NCBI GenBank assembly: GCA_004369085.1
Contig: ML210169.1
Span: 124,001 to 188,000 of the forward strand
Source: Coprinopsis marcescibilis
Taxonomy: Eukaryota > Basidiomycota > Agaricomycetes > Agaricales > Psathyrellaceae
Length of the DNA stretch: 64,000 nucleotides
Direction: 5' to 3'
A program made the translations under genes and the position numbers. The notes under the pieces are model-generated. The model saw only the letters and a list, made by a program, of their open reading frames with translations, was not told where the DNA came from and did not search any database. Below are positions 11,743 through 23,419 of the stretch, piece after piece (the first letter of the stretch is position 1; every line of letters begins with the position of its first letter).

Positions 11743-13221
11743 ATGTCCACTGAACACAAGCCAAAGCGTAAGAAGCTATGGAGAACCTTTGGAGGGTGGT
11801 TTGCAGGACTAACATTCACCACCAGCTCTCCCATTCGCCGCCAATTTCGCTGCGGGAGCAATTGCAGGGATTTCAGAGATTCTGACTTTTTATCCTCTCG
11901 GTATGTCTTGGAACTATGGCTGCCTGGACTGCAGATTTCATATTTCTTAGATGTCGTGCGTATCAGCCTCGAGAAGAACGGACCTCACAGACGCAACCAC
12001 TGACAAGGGTTGCAGGTCAAAACCCGGATCCAACTGGACACTGGAAAGTCGAAGGGGCTGGTCGGGACATTCCGGTCGATTGTGAAGGAAGAAGGGTGCG
12101 TGTTCTCTTCTATGATATGGATTTGAGTTGACCATCCATCAGGTTTGCAACTCTCTACCGCGGTATGGCTAGATTTCTGAGTGGACTATGGGGATTCTAA
12201 TGTTCGTACAGGCTTGGTACCACCATTGCTTCTCGAGGCACCAAAGCGTGCTGTTAAGTTGTAAGTACCCTCGGACAGTATCAAATGTGCTCTCCAATAA
12301 CCATCTACAGCGCTGCCAATGACTTCTGGGGCAAGACCTTCCTCGACCTGTTCGGAGAATCCAAGATGACGCAGAACATCTCGATTTTGACTGGTGCTAC
12401 TGCCGGAGCAACGGTATAAGACTGCAGATGTTTTGAAATGCGACTTCTGCTGAATCGACTTCCAGGAAAGTTTCGTCGTTGTTCCATTCGAGCTTGTGAA
12501 GATTAGGTACGGCGCGTCATCTAATTTGCCATGATGCGCATTCACGCTCCCCAAAGGCTACAAGACAAGGCCCAGGCAAGCTTGTATAAGGGACCCATGG
12601 ACGTGGTCAGACAAATCGTCAGGAAAGATGGTTTACTGGGGCTATACGCAGGAATGGAGTCCACCTTCTGGAGGCACGTGTACTGGAATGCCGGCTACTT
12701 CGGTACCATATACCAAGTCAAATCTCTTCTCCCAAAGCCAAAGGTTCGTCGCAACTCAATTCCTCCTTCTCGGCACACACGCTGACTACTCTGTACAGAG
12801 CAAGGAAAGCGAGTTGTTCAACAACTTCGTGTCCGGTGCTATTGGTGGTTTCGCTGGAACTGTCGTGAACACCCCGTGCGTGCCCTGTTTTCTTATCGCG
12901 ACTTATTCTGATATGTCTACAGCTTCGATGTCGTGAAATCGCGTATTCAAGGAGGGGTCCGTGTTCCTGGTGAACCATTGAAGTACAACTGGACCTACCC
13001 CGCATTGCTCACCATCGCCCGAGAGGAGGGTCTTGGTGCACTCTACAAAGGCTTCGTTCCCAAGGTGCTGCGACTCGCACCGGGTGGTGGTGTGTTGCTC
13101 TTAGTTGTCGAAGCAACTCTGGGCATCTTCAGACAAGGTCAGGGCCTGCTCTTGTTTTCGCACAGAACGTTTTCTGATAATGACAATGCATCCTACAGCC
13201 CTTGGTCCTCCCTACATCTAG
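11743..13221 (+). CDS. ODC1: Mitochondrial 2-oxodicarboxylate carrier
   Basis: Inner-membrane exchanger of the mitochondrial carrier family (yeast Odc1/Odc2, human SLC25A21). It swaps 2-oxoadipate or 2-oxoglutarate and links lysine metabolism with the TCA cycle. About nine exons splice to a protein of about 300 residues from MSTEHKPKPLPFAANF to ALGPPYI. The three carrier signatures are visible: FYPLDVVKTRIQ, VPFELVKIRLQ and NTPFDVVKSRIQ. They are followed by GLYAGMESTFWRHVYWNAGY and ALYKGFVPKVLRLAPGGGV, which match the ODC subgroup. Several introns interrupt codons, for example after FYPL and before VVKTR. Subfamily choice rests on these motifs and is likely but not proven. Confidence 0.9.
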
Positions 13222-14396
13222 AAAGGACGCCGAATAGAATAAATATACCCTTGGAGGGCACCAGCGATGCTACCCGTAGTCTAGTTCTCGCTGTATTGAT
13301 ATGGGGTTTGTGGGAATCAAAGGAACACTTTATTGGTTGTACTTGGACGAAATCTGGAGCCGGCTCTCACAGAGGATCCGGTACCTGATGAAGAGTCCGT
13401 AGGGCTTGTTACAGACAAGGGAAAGACTGACTGGATGGAGGTGCGCTTCGGATTTGACTCTCGTTCTGGGTCAGGGAGAACCGCAAGCATCGCACACCGG
13501 CCAAGAGGGGCACAAGGGTAAAGAGGGCATGTAACGAGCCGTGGCATGAATCGGTTCGCGTTCCGATTCGACAGTCGGCTTGGCAATTCTTGCTGACGCC
13601 TGGCAGAAACTTCTGCACAACGGCGACGACTGGATTGACGACTGGTGAAGGTAAGTTTCGCTTTCCAGCCGTCCTTGATATTCTACGTGCTTACCCCTAT
13701 GTAGCCTCGAATCTTCATTCACTTGCATCTACACCAACACACTCACAATTACCCGATACGATTAAACAAACAAGCGACGAGGCGCCGCGGGAGTATGTAC
13801 GAGGTACTAGTCAAGGTACGCCGTACGTCACGGTCACACACCGAATTGCCCAGATACTCACATACCTGTTGTTATCCAATACCAGTGCCCTCCTTCGGCT
13901 TTCACGCATACCCATGCCACGGTCATTTATGGCGGTATTCCAGGTCTGTTTATGAGAGGTAAGTCTCGAATTTACCATTTTCCGTGTAATGTGCACGAAC
14001 GACTGATCGTGTTCTGTCGTCCTAGACCCTTGCGACATCCAACGAATACAAGTCTACCAATGATGTATGTAGTACACGTCAGTACTTTGACCATCGCCAG
14101 AACGTGCAGAAGGGCTCAGGAGTGAGGTCGTCGACCAAGAACGCAAGAGGAGTACATCAATCAGTGTATCTGTGACAAGCGTCGTTCGCCAAGGCAAGAC
14201 GCCCGACGTAGTTTGAGCGGGACTCTCTATCATTGAGGGTATGGAGCGGTATGTACGGGTAAGGTATGTGTTGTGTAAGTTATGTGTTGTCACACCATCG
14301 AGTCTTCAATAGTGTCCTCCCACTGCATAAATCGATACAAAATATGAAAGCGACGTAAAAGAAGATCAAGACGCTCCTGCCAACAACCGATCACAA
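13222..14396. other. Intergenic, no confident gene
   Basis: About 1.2 kb between the carrier and a fragment at 14397. Open frames overlap on both strands at 13320-13960, but none has recognisable motifs or consistent splice structure. Confidence 0.4.
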
Positions 14397-14861
14397 TCAG
14401 CCACCCATCTTCTGCCTTTGGAGATCGCCTCCTGTTAGTGAGCCAACAAATACGGTAGACGAAATTTGCGAGCTGAATTGTTCAATCACCTCTCCAACGC
14501 GATCGACGTTCACTTGCTGGCTCTCGAACTCGAACTCCGCACCCTCCGGGACGACGAAGACCAAACGCTCCTTCACATTCCCGAAGTGTTCCAAACTGCG
14601 AACGGCGGAGGCATCGAACGGGTGTTCTGTCCCGACCGTGAACCAGAAGAGTAAAGCACGTCGCTGTAGAACCAGTACATATCAAAGCCGGGGTTGCTCC
14701 AGAACACTGGATACCAGAGCGTGAGATCTTCCTCCTTCGTGACCTCTTCCAAGGTTCGGAAACAGACGTATTTCTTGAGCTCTAATATGGCCTCGACGTT
14801 GCTATCGTCCGCGCTGGAATTGCTAGTGTCGACAAGGCGCGTCAGAGTGTACGTCTCGTAC
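14397..14861 (-). pseudogene. Fragment of an unidentified gene with a frame change
   Basis: A protein-like frame enters at an acceptor near 14861 and reads ETYTLTRLVDTSN, KKYVCFRTLEEVTKEEDL and NPGFDMYWFYSDVLYSSG. It soon meets a stop. The adjacent frame then continues with equally protein-like TVGTEHPFDASAVRSLEHFG, KERLVFVVPEGAEFEFE and VNVDRVGEVIEQF to a stop at 14397. The only GT...AG that would connect them is about 17 bases, too short for an intron. A one- or two-base indel in an old gene copy is therefore likely. I do not recognise the family. No start codon was found upstream. Confidence 0.4.
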
Positions 14862-15374
14862 CTTCACCTAACCCGGTTACCCATGACCACGGGCACTCAC
14901 TTCTACGTCACGGTTTATCATTCTCCGTGTTTCGCAAGTTGGCTTGCTATTAACTCAATGCCAGCCCTGCAGTGTGCACACTTGACCTGCTTTCGTTATG
15001 GGACCTGATTAATGTGACCGCAATGTGTACGATCTATACCTTACAAGGGCAGTTTAACAGTTGTAGATCAGCGCTCAGCGCTTAGCCATACACATACGCG
15101 CTTCTCGGGCGCTTCAACGAAAGTGATCCTTTTTTTCGGAGGCATAGCTTAGTGCTTCTTATATTCATGCTGGGAAGTATCAATGTGTCAAACGCCGCGT
15201 CAAGCCCTCATCAGCCCTTTTTTTTTTTTTTCCATTTAAAATGCTATCCTGGAGGTCAACCCACAGTTTTCAGCTTTTAAGTTCTCTTTTCTCTCTCCAT
15301 AATCTATCTCTTGCACCCCAGAGGCTGTGTTGTGACCCGTTATTTTAGCTATAGGATATCCTGACTCTCGAACG
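14862..15374. other. Intergenic upstream of DUF6533 gene B
   Basis: About 500 bases without a coding frame. A run of 14 T at 15218-15231 and a pyrimidine-rich stretch around 15280-15315 precede the ATG at 15375 and are probably promoter material. Confidence 0.45.
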
Positions 15375-17115
15375 ATGGCGGGCGTCGACCAGGATATCGG
15401 GAACCTTGCGTTAATAATGGCGGAGCTTGCTCGGTCGAGCTACATGGTCAACATGCGTCTATCCATGTCCAACCGACTCCTGTTGCTAACTTCAATGAAT
15501 CGCAGTGCATGACTGGCTAGTAACATTTGAAACGACGGTACTGTACGGATTCTAACCGTTATAACCAGCCGCCAGCGTGACGATATTTGTGAGCCCTTTG
15601 GAACATACATGCAAGGTGATTCCGGCGCTGACAACAGGCCATTGGCAGCTCTATGACTACCTCCACACTTTCGAGCAGGAGGTGATAACCAATGCTATAC
15701 CTGCCAAGCAGCACCGCTGATATGCTTTGTATAGGTGGCGACGAAGTGGAAAGGGAGGTTCAATCTCGGCAAATTCTTGTTCTTCACGTCAAGATACCTT
15801 ACTTTCTTCGACATGGCGCTCTACGGGCGTAGTAAGTCGGCCTGGGGGAGTATATTTAAGTTATGAGGCGTACTTCACTGCACTTGCCTTCAGCACTGTC
15901 TTCCATTGGATCGTCGAAGCAAGTGCATATCTATAACTATCTTGGCGTGTTTAAACTCTCTGACATTTTTCATCAGACCTGCACCAACCTGATGATTTCA
16001 ATGAATGGTATGTCTAACGTTTACACTATTGGATGAGGGCAACAAGAGAGTGAACTGAACGGTGAACGATAATTTAGTGGTGGCGTCAGAAGGTAAGCAC
16101 TGTAATGGAAGATCTTACGCAGTTCCCGTACTCAACTTTGGTTACAGCTGTATTAGTTGTATCTCTGTACGCGCTGTTGGGCGCGAAGAGGAAGCACGCC
16201 GTCTTACTTTCTGTCATTTACGCTGTAAGGTATCGTTGTGTTCTTCTGACCAAAAAATCAGACCGTGCTTACCTTTGTTCTAAGCCTTTGACTATAGCGG
16301 ATTTTGTCGTCGTTTTTCTGCTCCTCAGCCAAACAGAAGGTGCCGCCCTTCTAAGACATGCCATCATAATCTAACAAACGACTTATATTGCACTCAGCTC
16401 AAGATTCACCGCTACCGACCAAGATCATCTGCTCATTCATTGTTGTGGATATCAGCTATATATATATGTAGGCTATTGCATCCTACTTGTAGGAGAGCTC
16501 CGTACGTGTCGCTCCCAGATTGCGCTTGGAGTTTGCGGTATTCAACCTCTTACCAACTCTAGTGCTCACCGTTACTGCTTTGACTCTTGGGTTCCGCAAG
16601 TATAGGGAGTCCAACAGTAGCCTTGCCCAGACACTGTATAGAGATGGGTCACTCTACTACCTGACCTTGCTGTGTGAGTTGGCAACAGTTATTAGAAGAC
16701 ATCAACTAATGCTTTATGCAGCAATCACAGCTCTCAATGTTATCACACCCTTTGCTTTCGATGTAATCAGTTCTCTGAGGGTACCTTGTTAGATGAAGTT
16801 ACTAACTTGCTTCTTTTAAGCCCCTCTACACCGGCCTGTTCTCCAGGTATTATTCGCAAAGTCCTTTGCTACTTTCACACTGTCTGATATCCGCCCAATA
16901 GCCTCCAGCGCGTTATGCGCCCTATTTTGGCTAACCAAGTCCTCCTCGGCGTGCGGGACAGGCCAGCAGAACCGACCATTATCATGTCCGGACTCCGGTG
17001 GGAGGAAAAAGAACTATCAAGTATGACTGGGTTTACGACACTGAATACCTCCGAAGAGTCTACCATAGATCACCAACTAAATTGTCATTCATTTTCAAAA
17101 ATCGACCAGGTGTAA
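15375..17115 (+). CDS. DUF6533-type seven-helix membrane protein (paralogue B)
   Basis: Polytopic membrane protein of the DUF6533 group, function unknown. Exon 1 (15375-15456) starts MAGVDQDIGNLALIMAEL. A 49-base intron joins it to VNMLHDWLVTFETT. An exon near 15735 continues with VATKWKGRFNLGKFLFF and TSRYLTFFDMALYG, the DUF6533 core. Later helices include TAVLVVSLYALLGAKRK (about 16150) and ALTLGFRKYRESNSSLAQ with LYRDGSLYYLTLLC (about 16580-16680). The C-terminal exon reads LQRVMRPILANQVLLGVRD and ends at 17115. Order and motifs match the minus-strand gene at 7793-9460; the two flank SRP9 and the carrier in opposite orientation. Some middle exon edges are uncertain. Confidence 0.7.
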
Positions 17116-17349
17116 AGTTGGACCTTTCCCTTTCCCCCGAACCCACTACCGCCCGGCGCCAACATGACATCATATTTACATATAGACCGACTCAAAAGAC
17201 ACACTGTATGATAGACCGCTACTAAAATATCAATACCTATTTCCTCTTCCCTTTGACTTTGACAGGCCAGTCGAATAGTTGGTATATAGAAGAAGAGAGT
17301 TATTCTGGTCGCAAACCTCCGCAACCCACTCAGTGCCTTCAATCAAACG

Positions 17350-18673
17350 ATGCCCGCCCGGCGAAATTTCAATCAAATTTGGATTCTCCCACGAACATAT
17401 TCTCCTCGCGACAATCATATTGCTCTTCTTTCCCTACAACGATGGTCTTCTGTTTCAATACCAAATACCGTAAACGCACAATCCTTCACAGATCACCTAC
17501 CAGAGATGATTGGGTATACCGGCATACAGCGAACCACGTCAGCTAGCGGATCGAGTGTAACAACGAGTCCTGCTTCCATCCTCAACACCCGAACATTGAC
17601 ATCACAACGAGGATCATCAAGCTCAGTCTTTCCTAGCCGAACATTGGACGATGTTCGTAATCAGGTTGCACAGGAAATGGCTGTACGAGCGATTACGAAG
17701 GGGGAGACTGTCGATGGTGCGTAGAGCTGGGATTGTCGTTGATCGGGGGCCGCATCGCTGATAGGGGCCTCCATATACAGGGACCAAGATCGGCGTGTAT
17801 CTTTCTGTGGGCAACGAAAACGACGCGGAGGAAGACTTTCTCAGACGAATCGCGACGAGTATCGTCGAGAGACTCCGGTTGATAGATTCGTATCTCTTCG
17901 TGCTGGCCTCTTCGACCAACTCGGTCAAACCCACGCCATCCAGCCTCATCGCGGTTGGCTCCTCGGAGGAGCTGCTGCAACGGTGCATGCTGCTTGTGTC
18001 CTCTAAATTCATTGGGCGTGTCGAATCAACATCTCGAGACGGCGCATCAGTCTGGTCTGCCTTGATCCAAGACCTCGGCTCGTCCTCGTACGACGACAAA
18101 GCACTCTGGGACGTTGTTCGCAAAGCGGCGAGACAGTCCATCGATCCGTTATCACCACCACCCGGCTCGAGGAGTATCAATCAGCTACTCATGGACGCAA
18201 GAGCCAAGTTCCAGCGGATCACAGCAACAGAGGCTTGGCGAGAGCTCGAGGACAACCAGTTTAGCGCGCCAACCTTCCTCGTTGACATCCGGCCAAAGGA
18301 GCAACGCGACAAGTACGGAGGGATCCGTGGGTCCCTGATCATTGAGCGGAACGTTCTGGAGTGGAGACTCGATCCCAGAAGTGACTCGAGACTGGCGATT
18401 GCTGACAGGTACGACCTGAGAGTTATCGTCTTTTGCCAGGAGGGTTATACATCTAGGTTTGTGATTGATATTTATTTTGTCGCCCTCAATCTGACCAAGC
18501 TGACGCCACAATCTAGTTTGGCAGCATATGCCCTCCAACAACTTGGTCTGTTGAATGCCACAGACATTATTGGCGGGTATGAGGCGTGGAGGGTTGCCGG
18601 TCTACCTGTGGACAACAGAGTTGATATACCTGAGCCCCGTTCCTTGGCTTCTCTCGCCGGCTCAGTCGTATGA
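17350..18673 (+). CDS. Rhodanese-domain fusion protein
   Basis: Three exons (17350-17716, 17781-18456, 18517-18673) give exactly 399 residues. Residues from about 270 form a rhodanese domain, a sulfurtransferase fold: FLVDIRPKEQRDKYGG, IERNVLEWRLDPRSDSRL, then the active loop VFCQEGYTSS with the catalytic cysteine, and GLLNATDIIGGYEAWRVAGL. The last intron lies just after the active loop. The middle part (IGVYLSVGNENDAEED, then SSKFIGRVESTSRDG and YDDKALWDVVRKAAR) belongs to no family I recognise. The first 120 residues are low-complexity, Ser/Thr rich and possibly a targeting region. The start at 17350 is the first ATG of the open frame; 17506 is an alternative. Substrate and role are unknown. 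Confidence 0.75.
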
Positions 18674-20665
18674 CCAGCATTCCGATTGGCTCGCGGAACC
18701 TTCTCTACAAAAATAGATTCATAATGCTGTTCAAGCCTCGCTTGAGAGCTGTGGGGGGAGTTAGGTAGGCGCAGCGCGAAGCTCCGTGTGTACCCCGGTC
18801 CCTGTTTGACCAGGATGATAAGGTATTTTTCTCGGGTACCGTTCTCCGGCTATTTTCCAACCAGTCGAGTATGGTTGTACGTACTGTTATGAGAAATGGA
18901 AATGTTGCTCGCGGAAGGGAATGCCTCAGAAAGATATGCATTAGGCGATTCTCCGATTGGTTCCAGCGCCCCGGCCTTCAATGCTGTTATGGGAAGGTGG
19001 AATGGACGGTCCACCTGAGGGCGATGAGAGAAAGCCCCTCGAATACTGGAAACACCGACAATTGGGGGTTGAGTCTCTTGATTTGGATCGTATCTTCCAA
19101 GCCCATTTTACGGGTACATATCACTCGTTCTCCCTTTCAAGGTCAAGGGCTGACTCAGTGCTCCTTAAGTCCTTGCTGTAGACGGCTGTCAAACATCGAC
19201 TCCTATCCGCTTGATTCCATGCTGAGATAGAGAGAAAAGTGCTTGTCATATCTTTTCATGTAAGACACTGGAAGCGAGATTCCAGCTCATCTTGTGGATA
19301 TCCGAGTCCATCCCAAATCATATTAAGCTTCAGTTTCCCGAGATCTGTCGTGCTTTACTTACGTGTGGGCAAATTTACTTTCATTGACCCTGGCCCGCAG
19401 GCCGCTCTACACGGAAAGGTTCCAATGCATCGGGCTGCCAGGCCCTGAGAATGTTGGGTAACAGGACCCTCGAATATGCTTGCCAAGTTCTCAATCCCAA
19501 GATGTGCACCGTGCAACTCATGGAACGGAGGTTTCTCAATCAATTTGGGAGCGGAAGCGCCAACGGTCAAACTGCCTGCCAGTTGGTTGTCCGCCAATTT
19601 TAATCCCTGGCCTCATCCGGCCATTTGTTGAGGCCATATGCGAAGTCGAAGAACGGTAGAAACCCCTCTTGCTTCCGATTGGCCATGTTCATTTCAGGCC
19701 AAACGGTCGCATCTGGTCTATCTCCTCGATATCAGCATAATCTGATCATCGCCCGCCTCCGAGTCCAAGACTTGAGCTAGGAACACAATCACAAGGGAGC
19801 ACAACATAGTTCTAGGACACCACTCACCGGACATATCTTCTTCCTGAATCTCGGTCTTTTATTGGCTCATTACCACTCCACGTTCCAAGCACCACGAACC
19901 AGAGCGATGTACGGCCAAGCAGACGTGGTTCCAGATCCCAAGCGCATGTCAAGTTCCCATTCGCGCAAACGCAATCACTCTCAGAACCACCATCTCTCGC
20001 GAATTGCCAGTGGATGCTCGAACACACCGTGCATATAATCTCCGGAGCCCTTCTCCCCCGGCTCCGACGTGATGTTCTTTCCTCGACAAGCAAGCGAAGA
20101 CTCGCGAAGCGCGTCATTAATTTACTTCACCGCTGCTCAAGAGCGAGTAGTTTCTCCGATTGGAGGGAGGTTAACCCGATGAACACGCCTCCAGCCAATC
20201 CACGTCGTCCCACGTCCGCACCTTATTTGCGGTATTGGCTTAGCTATTCGTATGCCGCTATAGTGAGTGCATCAAGAACGGAAACATTGGACGTGTAAAT
20301 CCTGCCAATGCCGTTATTTAGGCTGAACGCGGTGCTGAGAGTGCAGGCATTATGATATCCCTCCCATTTTATCCGATTGGTCGATACGGCAGCCTTCCTT
20401 GCTAAAGGCGTCGGGAGCAGCGTAAAGGATGCCTACCCGGATAAACAGAATAGAACCAAAAACAACACCGGCGCTGGCAAAGACTTGCTTGAAAAGAAAG
20501 AAAATGGCATTATGCTCCACCAAAATCGAGAAAATGGGATACATCGTCGAATTGCACCTGATTGGTTGACGACCGACGACGTTGCAATTAGTGGGACCCA
20601 ATGCGGAGTTCTCCCACAATTGAATAGGGAAACAAGAAAGGCAAATAATCAAACCATAGCCCGTG
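18674..20665. other. Long convergent spacer with repeated TCCGATTGG boxes
   Basis: Two kilobases between the ends of two convergent genes, where little sequence would be expected. It carries five exact TCCGATTGG motifs at 18681, 18952, 19674, 20155 and 20372, all in the same orientation. On the minus strand they read CCAATCGGA, a CCAAT box. Three lie 11 to 80 bases before ATGs of minus-strand frames (18705-18941, 19355-19597, 19824-20117). None of these frames is recognisable. Confidence 0.5.
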
Positions 20666-22679
20666 TCAGTCGCCGACCACTTGGACATCCCAAACATATC
20701 CAGCGAAAACATTCGGCCACCATCGAACCTCCACCCCAGTGCCGCTACCTCCACCAGAGATTGCAGCTTCACCGACATCGTCCCGGCAGAAGTCGCCATC
20801 TTGCTCGCCAGCTTCAATCATCTCTCGAACCAGCGCGATGGCAAGACCCTCCGCGATAGCTATATCCATAGTAGTCTTTGGTCCGTTGCTGACCAAGAAC
20901 TCGGATAAACGCGTCCCAAACGCGGTTCGAGAGTATGGGGGTGTGTGCAAGACAGTGAAACCCGAGGCAAATTTACGTTGGGTGATCGATGGCTCCGTAT
21001 ACTGCGGGAGAAGGGGGAGCACCTGAAGGAAAGTTGATGGTGGAATCAAAGCTAAACAGACATAGTACATTGGTAAGGAGCCGCGACGATGTGTTATTTT
21101 GAGGAACCACATACCAACTCCTCGTGCGCGATTCCACCCACCCCAGGCTTCATCCAGAGCAATGATACCACGTTCGCGCATCATCCCCTTCTTCGCATGA
21201 TCGTACCGGGACCCTTGAAGTATGTGAGCAAGTTCTCGAGCAAGCTCGTCAAGCCATTTGTGTTCATCCTTCATCATATCTTGAGTGACAGGTGTATTAT
21301 CGAGCTGCAGCCCCAGTTGAGACAGCGACGAGCGGATGAAAGTCGCCTCTTCAGGCTCTGAGCCCGAAACCAAGGTTGTAGACGACGAAAGTGGAGTCCC
21401 GGAAAAGGTGGATGATGTGGAACCCGGGTAAGGTGACACTGAACGCGATTGGCTTGTTGAGGCAGCAGTCAGCTTTTCGTTCAGCTCCGCGGCCAACCGA
21501 ACCATGTCCTTTGCCTTGACCATCAAAGCCTCCAGGTCTTGCAAGGCATCCTTGATGTTATCCTCGCGACCTTGGGCAGATGACTCTACAGTGTTTAGAA
21601 TTCCAGCTGCAGATATGTTGGTATTGTACTTCCACACGTCTTTAAGAAGTGACACTTACATATCCCGACTTGTGGTCTCGTTGGTCTTGAGTTTCCGCTT
21701 AAGTTCTGCGTGTTGGTAGCATATTTGCGACCCTTCGAGCAGAACTTGAGTGAATATATTCTATTGAACATGAGATTCACTTACCTCCCACACTTTGCTC
21801 TTTAATGCACGTTTTAGGTACCCATAAAAGACTTTGTCCCCGCCTTTCCTGAAGCTGAGCCGGATAAAGTTGAAAGCTGGATCTCCATCCTGTACTGGCG
21901 AGGCAGGGCGAGATGAAGGGGCAGACTTCATCTCTTTTCGACCTCTTGAGGGGCGGGGAAGTTGTGTATCGCACATCTCGCATCTCTTGAGAGAAGGATA
22001 GTTGAGGAAGGTACAAGCGGGGCAGGAGATAGGGTCGGGTTGGTCGGGCTGTTCCTGTGATATGGGGGTGCTTCCTCCAGAAGGCCGAGACGGGGAGGCC
22101 AAACCGGATGAGGGTAATGATGCAGAAAGACGACGTGTGTTGGTGTGGGAAGAGGATCCCGGAGTCGTCGTAGGAATGGCTTCCCGGGGCACGCCACAGA
22201 GACCACAAACGCGGGCTGCTGCAGGGCTGAGCCCAGGTGGGTTACGATATGCGCACACCTGGCATTCCCAGGTGTCAAACCCGCCAAGGTCGTTATCCGC
22301 GGGTGGATGCTCCTGGGTTGACAGCGAAATCTCGCTCGAAATGTGGATCGTCACTTTGGGCGAAGACATAAACAGCCCTGCGAAGGATTCTGTCTGGGTG
22401 ATCGCTGCCAAATCTAGCGCGAACGACCTGGTTTCTGGGTATTTCGCATCGACATAGAACAGCCGATGGCTCGTAACATATACGATGCCATCCTGATGCT
22501 CTGGGGATTTCTGAGGACTGCGTTATCAGTCAAAATAGATCCAGAAATAAGTGTCTCAAAACTTGCCCGTCGTAGATGCCGACACTGTCCTGTGACCCTA
22601 TAAGTTCCTCATCGCTGTATAGCAAAGCCTCTGCTGGTATAGTTCCATCTATTGTGGTCGTATACCGTCTCAAGGCCAT
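20666..22679 (-). CDS. VPS36: ESCRT-II subunit Vps36
   Basis: Vacuolar protein sorting 36, the ubiquitin- and phosphoinositide-binding subunit of ESCRT-II on endosomes. The ATG at 22679 starts MALRRYTTTIDGTIPAEALL, the GLUE (split PH) domain, which continues KSPEHQDGIVYVTSHRLFYV after an intron with donor GTTTTG. Two NZF zinc fingers follow: WECQVCAYRNPP with CGLCGVP, and ISCPACTFLNYPSLKRCEMC. Then comes the second GLUE half (FNFIRLSFRKGGDKVFYGYL). The EAP45 winged-helix region begins GILNTVESSAQGREDNIKDA and includes PPYSRTAFGTRLSEFLV, GPKTTMDIAIAEGLAIALVR and WWPNVFAGYVWD. A serine-rich insertion sits between fingers and core. Architecture and length fit fungal Vps36. Confidence 0.92.
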
Positions 22680-23419
22680 ATGATACAGACAGGAAGGTGG
22701 TTGATGGAAGATAAGAGGCCTGATCGCTGTTACGGTCAATGGCAAAGAGGCGCCTTGTTTGGCCTTGTGTCACTACAGCCTCTCTTGCTCGCTGGTTGGT
22801 AACGTTGACCCAAGTTCTTCCTGTACATCTATGACATAGATCGCAGTCCACTAGTTGCGCAGTATTGAACTCCTTATGGCTTTCGTGATAGGAATCTGCG
22901 ACTTCCTGCTTTCAAAACCTCACAGTTACGTTGAACTTGGTCACGTTGCTCTCGCAGCTGATAAATTGCATTGCTCCGTCTCGTACAGCCTTCGAATGGT
23001 CGTAATTGACCATACAGGCAATGGCCCAGAGTCGTCTGAACAGTGAAGAGGTGTCGATAAACTTACGACGGCAATCTGCGGCTAAAGCATAGAACACGCT
23101 TCCTGGCCATTACAAGTGTAAAGTACATAAACGGCAGGAAAGTTGCACACCTAATACCGAGGCTTCTGCGAACGAATGGTCCGGAAAATCTAACCGTGCA
23201 TGGGACTTGCCTTCGGTCCATCTAGTTCTTTGAGAACTGTGTCGTAAGTATTAAGAATACTTAGGCAGGGCCCTGATCCATAGGCTTGGTCTCACGCTCA
23301 TCCATCTCCCCAATACCTCCACCATCCCATTTTCGAGCCTGTCATCGGCTGACGAGGAACTTTTGTCGCTGCTGCTGCAGGTCCATTTACGCGCACAGTG
23401 CAGCACTCCTCCAACAACG
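22680..23419. other. Divergent intergenic region VPS36 / ectodomain protein
   Basis: About 740 bases between divergent start codons at 22679 and 23420. I see no gene. It must hold both promoters. Short frames on both strands lack coding character. Confidence 0.45.

Noticed and set aside
15218..15231. Run of 14 T as a possible RNA polymerase III terminator
   Set aside because: No tRNA or other small RNA gene was found upstream of it on either strand.
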